Shown: positions 17,157 through 27,319 of the stretch, piece after piece | Layout of the letters: every line of letters begins with the position of its first letter | Numbering within the stretch: position 1 is the first letter of the stretch | DNA from: JBKHYJ01 sp046565505 | GTDB taxonomy: Bacteria; Acidobacteriota; Blastocatellia; UBA7656 | Direction of reading: 5' to 3' | DNA: 64,000 bases | Assembly (NCBI GenBank): GCA_046565505.1 | Contig: JBKHYJ010000074.1 | Location: 186,001-250,000 of the forward strand | The notes under the pieces: generated by a model | Seen by the model: only the letters and a program-made list of their open reading frames with translations | Told to the model about the DNA's origin: nothing | Databases searched by the model: none | Translations under genes and position numbers: made by a program

Positions 17157-19784
17157 ATGAAGTTTTCACCCCGATCAGGTTCCGCCTTCCCTAAAGCCTC
17201 GGGGCTCCTGTGCGCGCTGCTGCTCGTGAGCGGTGGCTTCTTCACCTCGGCCCCGGCCGGCCGGAGCAAGGCCCATTTGAGGGCCGCGCCCGCGCTCTCA
17301 CCTGTGGAGTTTGATCGAGACTCCGGGCGCGGGTACGAAGACCCCGAGGCGCGGAGCGACTGGTTCCTTTTTCAGCGGGCTTACCCGTCGGACTCAATCC
17401 CACCTGACGCGCGATTGCAAGCGTGGCAGTCCGTCCCAAGACTTCGCGCCGAATCTATAACTCCGCAGGCGACGCTCGGCTGGCGCGCTATCGGCCCCGC
17501 GCCGACCAGGCCCTTCTTCCCGGGCAACTGGGGGCTGACGAGCGGGCGCATCAACTCAATCGCCGTTTCGCCGTCGAGCTCGCGCATCGTCCTCGCGGGC
17601 AGCGCGACGGGCGGCATCTGGCGCTCAAGCGACGGCGGCGCGACTTTCGCGCCCGTATCTGACGACCAGGTAGACCTCGCCGTCGGGTCAATTGCCTTCT
17701 CAAAAAGTAACCCGTCCGTCGTCTACGCCGGGATGGGCGATACGAAGCTCGGCTACCTCGGGAGCGGAGTGCTGAAGTCCACCGACGAAGGCAGGACGTG
17801 GAGGCAAGTCAGCAACAACTCCCTGCCCTCGCCCGGAACGATCTCGAAGCTCGACGTTGACCCGGCCGACCCCAACCGCGTTTACGCGGCGCAGTACGCG
17901 AGGCTCGACGGCGCGAAGACCACGTCGGGCGGCTTCTACCGCTCGACCGATGGCGGCGTTAACTGGAGCAGGAGGCAGGCCGGCGCGCCGCGCGACCTCG
18001 CGGTCGATCCGTCCAACCCCAGGACGCTGTACCTCGGGCTCTCCCGAATCGAGAAAGACGCCGACCCGCCCTTCGGGCTCTACCGCTCGACTGACCGCGG
18101 CGAAACGTGGTCCAGCGTCTTCACGGCGCAATACGAAGTGAGGAGCGCGCGCGACATTAGAGTCACCGTCGCGCCCGCGAACCCGCGCACGATTTACGTC
18201 TACATGGGCGGCCTCGGGGGCCTGCGGTTCGAGGCCATGATAAAAGTGAGCACGGACGGCGGGGCCACCTGGGCTGACAGGGGCGCGGGCGGGTTCGACC
18301 TGGGGCAGTTCGGCTATAACAGTTTCATCGCCGCCGACCCGTCGGACGCGAAGACTGTCTACCTCGGCTCGCGCGACCTGTACAGGAGCACGGACGGCGG
18401 GGTCAGCTGGGCGAACCTCACGCTGAACTACACGCAGGGCGACGAGCCATACAGCTATACGCCATCGATCTCCAAAGCGCACCCCGACCAGCATGCGCTC
18501 GCCTTCGCGCAGGGGAACCCGAGTCAGTTCTACATCGGGAACGATGGCGGCATATCTAAGACGACGGACGGCGGGAACACTTTTCGGTCGATGAACGCGA
18601 CGTTGACTCTGACGCAGTTCACGAGCATCGCGCTCCACCCGACCGACGCGAGCATCACTTACGGCGGCACGCAGGACAACGGCACGCAGAGACGTTTCCC
18701 GGGCTCCGACCAGTGGTACGAGATAGCCACGGGCGACGGCGGCCGGGCCGTGATCGACCCGGTCAACACCGCCACGGTATTTGCGACATACGTCCGGGGC
18801 ATGATCCTTCGCTTCTACGACGACGGGCGATTCTTCGACAACGTGGTCGCGTTCAACAGCTCATTCAACGAGCCGGAGAGCGGCGCGCGAATAGCTTTCT
18901 ACGCCCCGTTCACAGGCAACGGAGTCGATTCGACCCTCTACTTCGGGACGTGGCGGCTATTCGTCAGCACCAACCACGGCGAGGGCTGGTCCGCCCCCGC
19001 GGGCGAACAGGATTTGACCAAGGGCCTTACGGATAAAGGGTGGGACGTGCTCTCCGCGATAGGCGTCGGCCGCGCGAACACGAACGTCATATACACGGGG
19101 TCGTCGCAGGGGCGCGCGATGGTGACCACAGACGGCGGCGCGAGCTGGGCGGAGGCGACTCGCGGGCTGCCTGACCGCTTCATCACGAACATAACCGTTG
19201 ACCCGACAGACTCCGCGACTGCTTACCTCGCGGTCTCCGGGTTCAACTCGGGCCACGTCTTTAAGACGACCGACACGGGTGCCACCTGGGTAGACATAAG
19301 CGGGGACCTGCCCGACATACCGACCAGCGCGCTGCTGATAGACCCGCTGAATCCCGCCGCGCTTTACGCGGGGACCGACATCGGCGTGTTCCGCTCTACG
19401 CAGGGCGGGACAAACTGGCGGGAGTTCAATAAAGGGATGCCGCCCGTCGTGGTGCAGGCCTTCTCGGCGCAAGCGGGCGGCTTGATTCAGGCCGCCACAT
19501 ACGGCCGCGGCGCCTTCGAGCTGGCAGGCAACGAGCGGCCTTCGATCAGCTCGGTCACTTTTGACGGCAAGAAGCGGCTGGAGATTATTGGCCGCGCGCT
19601 GGGCGATGACTCTCGCGTGCTAATCAACGGCACGGACCGCACGGGCCGTATAAGCTCGACCGCCGACACGTCGCTCAAGCTCACCGGCAAGGCGAAGAAG
19701 ATGGGCCTCAGAGAAGGAGACAACACGGTTCAAGTAATCAACTCGAATGACGCGTCGTCCGACGTTTACATACTCAAGCTATGA
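17157..19784 (+). CDS. Secreted BNR/VPS10-like beta-propeller protein
   Basis: An 875-residue secreted protein with a signal peptide (LLCALLLVSGGFF) in the first 37 residues. The main body consists of repeated blades with the S-T-D-G-G-x-x-W (Asp-box/BNR) motif, at least nine copies between about residues 150 and 760, as in sortilin/VPS10-like and glycosyl-hydrolase-like propellers. The last 90 residues look like an IPT/TIG-type Ig domain. No catalytic residues of a sialidase can be assigned. Likely surface or extracellular; the ligand is unknown. Confidence 0.9.
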   Translation: MKFSPRSGSAFPKASGLLCALLLVSGGFFTSAPAGRSKAHLRAAPALSPVEFDRDSGRGYEDPEARSDWFLFQRAYPSDSIPPDARLQAWQSVPRLRAESITPQATLGWRAIGPAPTRPFFPGNWGLTSGRINSIAVSPSSSRIVLAGSATGGIWRSSDGGATFAPVSDDQVDLAVGSIAFSKSNPSVVYAGMGDTKLGYLGSGVLKSTDEGRTWRQVSNNSLPSPGTISKLDVDPADPNRVYAAQYARLDGAKTTSGGFYRSTDGGVNWSRRQAGAPRDLAVDPSNPRTLYLGLSRIEKDADPPFGLYRSTDRGETWSSVFTAQYEVRSARDIRVTVAPANPRTIYVYMGGLGGLRFEAMIKVSTDGGATWADRGAGGFDLGQFGYNSFIAADPSDAKTVYLGSRDLYRSTDGGVSWANLTLNYTQGDEPYSYTPSISKAHPDQHALAFAQGNPSQFYIGNDGGISKTTDGGNTFRSMNATLTLTQFTSIALHPTDASITYGGTQDNGTQRRFPGSDQWYEIATGDGGRAVIDPVNTATVFATYVRGMILRFYDDGRFFDNVVAFNSSFNEPESGARIAFYAPFTGNGVDSTLYFGTWRLFVSTNHGEGWSAPAGEQDLTKGLTDKGWDVLSAIGVGRANTNVIYTGSSQGRAMVTTDGGASWAEATRGLPDRFITNITVDPTDSATAYLAVSGFNSGHVFKTTDTGATWVDISGDLPDIPTSALLIDPLNPAALYAGTDIGVFRSTQGGTNWREFNKGMPPVVVQAFSAQAGGLIQAATYGRGAFELAGNERPSISSVTFDGKKRLEIIGRALGDDSRVLINGTDRTGRISSTADTSLKLTGKAKKMGLREGDNTVQVINSNDASSDVYILKL

Positions 19785-19994
19785 CCCGCCGATTTTGAAT
19801 CAAGCCGCGCGGGCGAAATCTTCTCGAACACATTCCTTCAGCGAACCCGCCGCTGCCGCGCGCCCGAACGGCAGCGGCCCCATCTGGTTATCCCTTATGA
19901 AAGCAGGTTATGATTCTTGAGGTGATAAGCATGGATACAATGTCCAGCGTTTAACTCAAAGCGCGTCGGGCGCGGTGCATCAGGAGCAAAGATT

Positions 19995-21104
19995 TTGCGA
20001 GCCATCGGATTAGTGATTCTCTCTCTGGTTGTCCCCCCGGCCTTCATAGGCGCGTCCGCGCCCGCGTGCCGAGAGAGCCCTGTTTACATCTGCTCTATGC
20101 ACCCGGAAGTGCAGTCGCCCAGGCCGGGCAAGTGCCCTAATTGCGAGATGAAACTTGTCGCCGCGAGGCCCTCGAACGGGAAGCCACCCTCGGCGGAAGG
20201 CAAGGCCGGTCCCGGCGCACAGGCTTCGCAGTCAAGGGAAGCCGTGCCGGGGGCCGATACGTTCACCTGCCCCATGCACCCCGAGATTCGGGCGGGCGCG
20301 CCGGGCAAATGCCCGAAGTGTGACATGCCGCTCGTCCCTGTATACCCGCAGATAGCCGAGGACTTCAACCTAAAGATGGAAGCGTGGCCGAAAGCCCCGA
20401 AGCCTAACGAAACGGTGAGGCTCAGGTTCAGGGTCTTAAACCCGAAGACGGGCGAGCAGGTGAGGCAGTTCCAGGTCACGCACGAAAAGCTCTATCACCT
20501 GTTCATCGTCAGCCAGGACCTGACCGAGTTCCAGCACATTCACCCGGAGCATGAGCCCGATGGCAGCTTCACGGTCGAGACCGTGCTGCCCCGCGCGGGC
20601 CAGTACAAGATATATTCCGATTTCTACCCGGCCGATGGCGCCCCGCAGGTGCTTCAACAAAACCTGATGACCGCCGGTTACAAGAGCGACCTCGTTTCAT
20701 CGCTCCCTCATCTGACGCCCGACGCTTCGCTCACGAAGGTTGTTGACGGGATGAAGATCGAATTGAAGCTTGAGCCTTCGCGGATAATCTCGGGCCAGCC
20801 GGCCGCGCTCAAGTATCACCTCACGGACGCTAAGACCGGGGAGCCCGTCCGCGACCTCGCGCCATACCTAGGGGCGTGGGGGCACACGCTCATACTGAGC
20901 GAAGACCAGTCCGATTACGTGCACTCTCACCCCGAAGAGACCGTGGCCGAATCGGCCGACAGGTCGAAGCTCAGGGGCGGGCCGGACGTGACGTTCGGGG
21001 CTTTCCTCCCCCACCCCGGGAACTATCGCATCTGGACTCAGTTCTTGCGCGGCGACACGCTGACTACCGTTTCATTCACGGTCCAGGCCCAGCGGCTACG
21101 CTGA
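19995..21104 (+). CDS. Secreted protein with two heavy-metal-binding domains
   Basis: A 369-residue exported protein with TTG start, supported by AGGAG 8-9 bases upstream. After a signal peptide come two heavy-metal-binding domains with the Y/T-x-C-x-M-H-P-E and G-K-C-P-x-C-x-M-x-L signatures (about residues 30-55 and 90-115), as found in CusB/SilB-type and copper-handling proteins. The remaining two thirds contain two beta-rich YtkA/Ig-like units rich in histidines (HIHPEHEP and HSHPEET). It probably binds copper or a similar metal outside the cytoplasm. No efflux pump genes are adjacent. Confidence 0.88.
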   Translation: MRAIGLVILSLVVPPAFIGASAPACRESPVYICSMHPEVQSPRPGKCPNCEMKLVAARPSNGKPPSAEGKAGPGAQASQSREAVPGADTFTCPMHPEIRAGAPGKCPKCDMPLVPVYPQIAEDFNLKMEAWPKAPKPNETVRLRFRVLNPKTGEQVRQFQVTHEKLYHLFIVSQDLTEFQHIHPEHEPDGSFTVETVLPRAGQYKIYSDFYPADGAPQVLQQNLMTAGYKSDLVSSLPHLTPDASLTKVVDGMKIELKLEPSRIISGQPAALKYHLTDAKTGEPVRDLAPYLGAWGHTLILSEDQSDYVHSHPEETVAESADRSKLRGGPDVTFGAFLPHPGNYRIWTQFLRGDTLTTVSFTVQAQRLR

Positions 21105-21109
21105 CAAGA

Positions 21110-22018
21110 TCACTTCTTGATGAGTTTCTGAAATTCACGGCTGATTAGGCTGGTAATGCGCGCGTCCCTGGGGTCGTATTTCGTCATATCGAAGCTCGAC
21201 ACTATGGCCAGCTCATGCGCGGTCGAAGTCAGGAAGACCTCCCTCGCGTCGTGCAAGCGCTGTACGGTGAAGCTGCCTTCGACCACATGAAGCTGCCAGC
21301 GGCCGGCGATTTCCTGCACCAGCCTCCGGGTCACGCCCGCCACGCAGCCGGTCGCGAGCGAAGGCGTAAAGACCTCGTCGCCCTGGACCCAGAATATGTT
21401 GGCCGCCGTGGTCGATACAATCTCGCCGCGCTCGTTGAGCATGACCCCGTCCGCGTAGCCGCGCGCCCTGGCCTCTTCCAGCGCGAAAAGGTTTTCAAGC
21501 ATCGCCGTCTGTTTGACGCCCGCGAGCTGGCCGGTCGAAAGGAGGCGGTAGGGAGAGATCGTAATCGCGAGGTCGCCTTTGGGCCTGGGCAGGTCCGCGG
21601 AGGTGAATATCAACACGTCCGCTTCGCGGTCGGAAACACCCCTCCATGAGCCCGCCTCGCCTTTCAAGACGGTCAGCCGAGCCCTGCCCTGCCTTGTCGA
21701 GTTCGCGGCTATAAGCTCGTCCAAAGCGCGCGCGGCTTGCTCGCCTTCGAGCGGGACGGGCACGCGCGCCTTCTCCGCATGCCGCAGGATGCGCTCCCAG
21801 TGCCGGTCGAAGGCGAAGGCGGAACCCTCGTATATTCGCAGCGTCGTGAATACGCCCCAGCCATAAAGCAGCCCCGCGAGCGTCGGCGCGACACCGGCCT
21901 CCGCGGCGCCAATGATTCTTCCGTTGTGATAGATGAGCCGGTCCATAAGGCTGGCGGGCGGCTTAAATAGGGGCGCCGGATTCCCCGGCCCCTTCAAAGA
22001 CAATTGATTGCCGATCAC
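21110..22018 (-). CDS. Class IV aminotransferase
   Basis: A PLP-dependent fold type IV enzyme (branched-chain aminotransferase, D-amino acid aminotransferase or aminodeoxychorismate lyase). The PLP lysine lies in AGVKQTAMLEN and the phosphate-binding region in GVTRR. The frame can start at a GTG (22018) overlapping the upstream stop codon as GTGA, or at ATG 21946, where similarity to the family begins; the first gives a 24-residue extension without obvious function. Which reaction it performs cannot be decided from sequence. It is coupled to the thioesterase gene. Confidence 0.88.
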   Translation of the reverse strand: MIGNQLSLKGPGNPAPLFKPPASLMDRLIYHNGRIIGAAEAGVAPTLAGLLYGWGVFTTLRIYEGSAFAFDRHWERILRHAEKARVPVPLEGEQAARALDELIAANSTRQGRARLTVLKGEAGSWRGVSDREADVLIFTSADLPRPKGDLAITISPYRLLSTGQLAGVKQTAMLENLFALEEARARGYADGVMLNERGEIVSTTAANIFWVQGDEVFTPSLATGCVAGVTRRLVQEIAGRWQLHVVEGSFTVQRLHDAREVFLTSTAHELAIVSSFDMTKYDPRDARITSLISREFQKLIKK

Positions 22019-22464
22019 TTGCCGTCGGCGGCCCCCCTCAACATAGACTGGTACTTCTCGGGGAGGCTCGAAGGGCGTCCGTCGGAATTAATAAGAACAT
22101 GTAACGTGTCACCGGTAGCGACCAGCGCGCCGTCCGCCCGCTTTATTTCGTAGCTGAACCGCAGAGTGCGCCGGGTCAACTCCGAGATGCGCGTACGGAC
22201 GGTCAGGTCGTCTTCGTAGCGCGCGGGGGTTTTGTAACGGCAATGAGCCTCCGCTACGATCATGAACAGTTCGGTCTCGCGTTCCATGTCGCGGTAAGAG
22301 AAGCCGCGGTCATTACAGAACTGGCTCCGCCCTACTTCAAACCATACGAAGTAATTGGCGTAGTACGCGACGCCCATCTGGTCCGTCTCCGCATAACGAA
22401 CCTTCACATGCGATTCGGCGACCGCGTCCGCCATCACGCCCTTTTCTTCCCCGTTAGTATTCAT
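22015..22464 (-). CDS. Acyl-CoA thioesterase, YbgC/4HBT family
   Basis: A 149-residue hotdog-fold thioesterase. The YAETDQMGVAYYANYFVWFE motif holds the catalytic aspartate of the YbgC group, and GEEV-like conserved segments follow. Such enzymes hydrolyse short or aromatic acyl-CoA esters, or act near the Tol-Pal system in proteobacteria. It overlaps the class IV aminotransferase gene by four bases, so the two are made together. Confidence 0.92.
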   Translation of the reverse strand: MNTNGEEKGVMADAVAESHVKVRYAETDQMGVAYYANYFVWFEVGRSQFCNDRGFSYRDMERETELFMIVAEAHCRYKTPARYEDDLTVRTRISELTRRTLRFSYEIKRADGALVATGDTLHVLINSDGRPSSLPEKYQSMLRGAADGK

Positions 22465-22674
22465 TCTTCTTTCTTCGCCGCAGAGTGATTGATCTTTGAA
22501 AAAGCTCCCCTTGAGGTGGCGATTGTAGCCGGCCGTGCATAAACACTCAAGGCGCTCGGGCCGTGGGGCATGCAGGTAGAATCCGTTGGCGCGGCGAAAG
22601 GCAAATCCTATATTCTTGCTTGGGCGCAGTCGCCGAGAATTTTTTTAGCGTGACCGCCGCACGCCAGGTTGACG

Positions 22675-24102
22675 ATGATTGATCTAGCACCGGGACTCAA
22701 AACGGACCTGTACGAGCTGACGATGGCCGCCGCTTACTTCGAGAACGGCGTCCGCGACCGCGCCGTCTTCGAGCTGTTCGTCCGCAGGCTCCCGCAACGC
22801 CGCTCGTACCTCATCGCGGCGGGGCTTGAGCAGGCGCTCGATTACCTCGCGGCGCTTCAATTCTCCGAAGATCAGGTCGATTACCTGCGGGAGCACCCCT
22901 CGTTTAAGAACGTCAGCCGCGAGTTCTTCGACTACCTCACGGAGTTCCGGTTCACAGGCGACGTGTGGGCGATGCCGGAGGGGACAGTCGCCTGGGCGAT
23001 GGAGCCGCTCTTGCGTGTGAGCGCGCCGGTAATCGAAGGTCAGATCGTAGAGACTTTTCTGCTCTCGACTATGAATTTCCAGACGATGATAGCGAGCAAG
23101 GCGGCCCGCATAGTGACGGCGGCCCGCGGCCGCAACGTGATCGAGTTCGGGACGCGCCGCGCGCATGGGCCTGGGGCGGGCCTGCTGGCCGCGCGAGCCG
23201 CCTACGTGGGAGGGGCTATAGGCACGTCCAACGTGGAGGCAGGTCACCTGTTCGGCGTGCCTACGTTCGGGACCCTCGCGCACTCTTTCATCATGTCATT
23301 CGACGAAGAGGGCGACGCGTTCCGCGCTTTCCTTAGAGTCTTCCCGGATACGGCGACGGTGCTCGTTGACACGTACGACACGCTGGCGGCGGTCAGGCGG
23401 CTGGCCGCCGATTTCGGCCCGGGCGTCGCCTCGGTGCGGCTCGACAGCGGCGACCTGCTGGACTTGAGCGTGCGCGCCCGCCGCCTGCTTGACGAAGCGG
23501 GGATGAAGGGTACGAAGATACTCGCGACGAACGATCTGAACGAGTACCGCATCGCGGACCTGATCGAGCGCGGGGCCGCGATAGATTCTTTCGGCGTCGG
23601 CACGGAGCTTGCGACCTCATACGATTCGCCCGCGCTGTCGGGCGTCTACAAGCTCGTGGCGCTGGAGGAAAACGGCACAATGCGGTCGCGGATGAAGCTC
23701 AGCGAGGGGAAGGCCTCTTACCCCGGCCCGAAACAGGTTTGGAGATTTACTGATAACGATGGCAAGTACCGTCAAGACGTCATAACGCTGGATGATGAAG
23801 CCGCCCCCGATGGCAACGGCAGAGAGTCCGGCGAGTGGCGGCCCATCCTTGAGCCTGTCATGACGAAGGGGCGGGTTATTGACGAGCCCGGGGACCAAAG
23901 CGGCGGCGAGGTTCGACAGAAAAGAGATGCCCGGCTGGCAAGGCTCAATCGGGCGCGTGCGCGCGCGGCCGAAGAGTTACGCCGCCTGCCCGATGAGATG
24001 TTGGCTCTGGAATCCGAAGCGCGGTATCGGGTTGAATTCAGCGCGCGGCTTACGGCAGAAAGAGACAGGCTGCGAAACGAGATCGTTTCCCATGAGCCTT
24101 AA
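22675..24102 (+). CDS. pncB: Nicotinate phosphoribosyltransferase
   Basis: About 475 residues, the normal size. It makes nicotinate mononucleotide from nicotinate and PRPP in NAD salvage. The N-terminal L-K-T-D-L-Y-E-L-T-M motif, FGTRRAHGP with the phosphoribosyl-binding histidine region, GTSNVEAG and the HSFIMSF segment are all in place, as are the DTYDT and RLDSGDL motifs. ATG 22675 or the TTG two codons upstream may be the start. The C-terminal 60 residues are charged and helical. It is followed by pncA, so both salvage enzymes lie together. Confidence 0.95.
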   Translation: MIDLAPGLKTDLYELTMAAAYFENGVRDRAVFELFVRRLPQRRSYLIAAGLEQALDYLAALQFSEDQVDYLREHPSFKNVSREFFDYLTEFRFTGDVWAMPEGTVAWAMEPLLRVSAPVIEGQIVETFLLSTMNFQTMIASKAARIVTAARGRNVIEFGTRRAHGPGAGLLAARAAYVGGAIGTSNVEAGHLFGVPTFGTLAHSFIMSFDEEGDAFRAFLRVFPDTATVLVDTYDTLAAVRRLAADFGPGVASVRLDSGDLLDLSVRARRLLDEAGMKGTKILATNDLNEYRIADLIERGAAIDSFGVGTELATSYDSPALSGVYKLVALEENGTMRSRMKLSEGKASYPGPKQVWRFTDNDGKYRQDVITLDDEAAPDGNGRESGEWRPILEPVMTKGRVIDEPGDQSGGEVRQKRDARLARLNRARARAAEELRRLPDEMLALESEARYRVEFSARLTAERDRLRNEIVSHEP

Positions 24103-24274
24103 TAGTGTCAGGCGCGAGGCCGGACATTCTAACGCCGCGCGGAATAGAATTCGCGCCTCGACGGTCAACGTCGGGGGTGCCCGCCCGTACGGCGTCGCGG
24201 GCCTTCGCGCGATGGGTCACGGTCTGAGGCTGTACCCGGCTTCACCCGTCGGCTAGAATTTGAACGAGGGATGA

Positions 24275-24892
24275 ATGATGAATAAGAAGCTAGAGGATTC
24301 GGCGCTGGTGCTCGTAGACATTCAAAATGATTTCTGCCCCGGCGGCGCCCTGGCCGTGGCCGAGGGCGACCAGGTTGTGGAAGTGGTCAACCGGCTAATG
24401 CCATTGTTTCCCCTGACCGTTTCGACGCAGGACTGGCACCCGGCGAATCACATATCTTTCAAGGAGCGTGGAGGCCCCTGGCCCCCGCACTGCGTACAGG
24501 GCACGCGCGGGGCGGAGCTTCACCCGGCGCTCGACACCGGGGGGCTGGCGTATTACTTCCGCAAAGCGTCGTCGCCGGACAGGGACGCTTACTCGGAATT
24601 CGAGGGCGTGGATGACCGAGGCCGTACGCTTGATGAAACGCTAAAGGGCCGCGGCGTGAAAAGAATCTTCGTCGCGGGGCTCGCGACAGATTACTGCGTG
24701 CTGGCTACGGTGCTCGATGGGCTGAGCAACGGTTACGAGGTTTACGCAATAACGGACGCTATGCGCGCCGTGAACGTGGACCCTGACGATGGCCGCAAGG
24801 CTCTTGAAGAGATGGCGCGCAAGGGCGCGCATTTGACGGTGAGCGAAGAGTTATTGAAGGGCGACGAGCCTGCGGGCGCCGCCGCCCCTTGA
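24275..24892 (+). CDS. pncA: Nicotinamidase
   Basis: A 205-residue isochorismatase-fold amidohydrolase that turns nicotinamide into nicotinate, the substrate of the adjacent PncB. The catalytic aspartate is in VDIQNDF, the metal-binding D-x-H in QDWHPANH, and the nucleophilic cysteine in GLATDYCV. The start is preceded by GAGGG. The 172 bases between pncB and pncA contain no obvious terminator, so joint expression is likely. Confidence 0.95.
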   Translation: MMNKKLEDSALVLVDIQNDFCPGGALAVAEGDQVVEVVNRLMPLFPLTVSTQDWHPANHISFKERGGPWPPHCVQGTRGAELHPALDTGGLAYYFRKASSPDRDAYSEFEGVDDRGRTLDETLKGRGVKRIFVAGLATDYCVLATVLDGLSNGYEVYAITDAMRAVNVDPDDGRKALEEMARKGAHLTVSEELLKGDEPAGAAAP

Positions 24893-24898
24893 GCACAT

Positions 24899-25789
24899 CT
24901 AAGCCTGTTTTATGATCCCGCTATCGACGAGGTCGCCCTTTTCGCTGATTGCCTTGAAACCTATCTCCCGCTCGTCGACCTCTATCAGCATGAAATGATT
25001 ATCTTCGTCGTAGGTGACGGCCCGGCATTCGCTCTTGAGATCGATATCGCCGCGCCGCGTCTTGCCGCCCGCGCCCGTGACGAAATACTGAATCCCCTCT
25101 TGAGGCTTCGTGCGCTCGTAAATGTGATCGTGCCCGGAGAACGCCACCTGCACGCCATAACGAGTGAAGATCGGCTCAAGCGTCTTCCGCAGCCTGATGT
25201 TGGACCCATGCTTGCTGCCCGAAGAATATATAGGGTGGTGAAAGACGGCCACCTTCCAGCGCGCGCGCGAAGACCGAAGGCCGTTTTCCAGCCAGGACAC
25301 CTGAGTGTTCCCCAGGTCGGTTGAGTCGAGCATGAAGAAATCAATCAGGCCATTGCCCCTGCTGACGGTGTAATAATTGGCCCCGCGCATGTTGAACAGC
25401 GGGTAGCTCAACTGGTCCTCCCGCCCCGCCTCCACGTCATGGTTGCCGAGCACCGTGTAGAATTTCACTTCGTCTTTGATTAGACCTGCGAAAGGCTGCT
25501 CGAAGTTCTTAGCGAAATAGCGGCTGCTGCCATTCGGGTAGATGTTATCGCCCGCGCCGAGCACGAAGTCTAACGGCGTCCGCTGGTGTTGCTCGTACAT
25601 TTGTTTGGCGAGGCCGATGCCGTCGCTGTTTCCGGTCCCCCAGTCGCCCATGACGGCGAACCGCGTTTTGCTGGCCGCCAGCTCGTTCGCAAAAATTGAT
25701 GCGGGCTTAATTAAAGTCCCGGCAGTCAGGGCCGCGAGCGACGCTATGGCCTGACGCCTCGTAACCAGGTTCGATCTCTTATTTCCCAT
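24899..25789 (-). CDS. Tat-exported metallophosphoesterase
   Basis: A 296-residue calcineurin-like phosphoesterase. The N-terminus has a twin-arginine signal (TRRQAIASLAALTAG). Metal-binding motifs appear in order: MGDWG, GAGDNIY, GNHD, then HHPIYSSG and SGHDHIYE. The spacing matches purple acid phosphatase-like or tartrate-resistant acid phosphatase enzymes, which carry two metals and hydrolyse phosphate esters outside the cytoplasm. It converges with pncA with only 6 bases between stop codons. Confidence 0.93.
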   Translation of the reverse strand: MGNKRSNLVTRRQAIASLAALTAGTLIKPASIFANELAASKTRFAVMGDWGTGNSDGIGLAKQMYEQHQRTPLDFVLGAGDNIYPNGSSRYFAKNFEQPFAGLIKDEVKFYTVLGNHDVEAGREDQLSYPLFNMRGANYYTVSRGNGLIDFFMLDSTDLGNTQVSWLENGLRSSRARWKVAVFHHPIYSSGSKHGSNIRLRKTLEPIFTRYGVQVAFSGHDHIYERTKPQEGIQYFVTGAGGKTRRGDIDLKSECRAVTYDEDNHFMLIEVDEREIGFKAISEKGDLVDSGIIKQA

Positions 25790-26081
25790 TAACTCTCTAC
25801 CATTTCATTAGATTTAGCTGAGGATGAATTACACTAAAGGCCCGGGCGGGGCCGACAAGCCCTGCCGCTGCCTGCATCTTCAACTCAGATTGTATTAGGG
25901 TGCAGGTTTAAGATTAGCTTTTGTACGTTGGGGAAGCAAGCCTGTGGCGGCGACACAAGAAAAAAGCTAGAGAATGACGGGGTAGATTGCTTGACAGCGC
26001 GCTAGGCGGCCCGTACCATCTTGAATTCGTTTGTGCCACCGATAGACGACGACGCCTCTACGGAAGCTCAGGAGGAACATC

Positions 26082-27239
26082 TTGCAGAAAACAAAGCGCT
26101 CCCAGCCCGACATTCGCGCCATAGCGCGCCTCATCCCGCCGAGCGGCAACCTCGTGCAGGGTCAAAACGAGGTCGCCCTCCACCCGGACCTTCTGCGGGC
26201 CGTCGGCGAAGTCGTGAACGCCGGGTTCAATCATTACAGCTTCTTTGAGGGCGTCGATGAGTTACGCCGCGCCATCGCGGAGAAACTGCGGCTGCATAAC
26301 GGCATAACGATTGACCCGGACCGCAAGCCGCTCGAACTGATGGTGACGCAGGGCGCGACGGGCGGCCTGGTGATTTTCGCGCACACCTATCTGAGGGGCG
26401 CGTCGGCCGTCGTCTTCGAGCCTTATTACCCTTATCACAAACGGACGCTTGAGAGCGCAGACGCCGGCGTAGACATGGTAAAGCTGCGCGGGGATGACCT
26501 GGCGCTCGACGTGGACGAGTTGCGGCGCGTGTGCCGCGAAGGCGTCAGGCGGGCCGAGCGGCCCCTGAAGGCTATAATCGTTTGCTCGCCGGCCAACCCC
26601 ACGGGCCGCGTGATGGCGCGCGGGGAGCTCGAGGCCATCGTCGCGTGCGCAGAAGAATTTGATCTGATGATCCTCTCGGACGAAGTGTACGAGCACTTCA
26701 CGGTCGAAGCCGCCGACCATGTGCCTACGGCGACGATCCCGGGGGCATACGAGCGCACCATTACGGTCAGCTCGTTCTCGAAGTCCTGGGCCGTGTCCGG
26801 TTGGAGGCTCGGCTACCTCTATGGCCCCGGCAGCCTCGTGGGCAAGCTAGCGCCGCTCGGGAACGTCTACTACGTTTGCACGCCGACCCCGCTCCAGCAT
26901 GCGCTGGCCCGCGTCCTGCTGGCTGACCCTTCCTACTACGACCGGCTAAGGACAGACTTCAGCCGCAAGCGGGAGGTGCTTTCCGCGGCGCTGAGACAGG
27001 CCGGCTTCAGCATCTACCCATCCCGGTCAAGCTTCTACACGTGGGCGCGGATACCGGAGCGGTTCGATGACGCGGGCGAGCTGAATGACCTACTGATCAA
27101 AAAGGGCAGGGTCGCCGGCGTGCCCGGCAGCGCCTTTATGGATGACCCCGACCAGGACCGCTTCATGCGCCTGTGCTTCGCGCGCGAGGACGAAATGCTC
27201 AAGGCCGCTGCCGAGCGTATTACAGAGGCGCTCGCGTGA
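26082..27239 (+). CDS. Class I/II aminotransferase
   Basis: A 385-residue PLP enzyme of fold type I. The start is a TTG with AGGAGG 7 bases upstream. The PLP lysine is in SSFSKSWAVSGWRLGY and the substrate-binding asparagine in SPANPTGRV, as in aspartate- or aromatic-type aminotransferases of the AspB group. It stands alone. The exact amino acid substrate is not evident. Confidence 0.9.
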   Translation: MQKTKRSQPDIRAIARLIPPSGNLVQGQNEVALHPDLLRAVGEVVNAGFNHYSFFEGVDELRRAIAEKLRLHNGITIDPDRKPLELMVTQGATGGLVIFAHTYLRGASAVVFEPYYPYHKRTLESADAGVDMVKLRGDDLALDVDELRRVCREGVRRAERPLKAIIVCSPANPTGRVMARGELEAIVACAEEFDLMILSDEVYEHFTVEAADHVPTATIPGAYERTITVSSFSKSWAVSGWRLGYLYGPGSLVGKLAPLGNVYYVCTPTPLQHALARVLLADPSYYDRLRTDFSRKREVLSAALRQAGFSIYPSRSSFYTWARIPERFDDAGELNDLLIKKGRVAGVPGSAFMDDPDQDRFMRLCFAREDEMLKAAAERITEALA

Positions 27240-27319
27240 TGTCGGGTGTGGCTTCGCTTACGGTAATTCTGGTGTTGAGGAGACGGAATCGGTCACGGCT
27301 TTCTGAGTTGGTGAATCAG

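Noticed and set aside
17700..18638. 312-residue frame antisense to the BNR-repeat gene
   Set aside because: Arg/Val/Pro-rich shadow frame in GC-rich sequence; the plus-strand BNR gene has clear repeats and a signal peptide.
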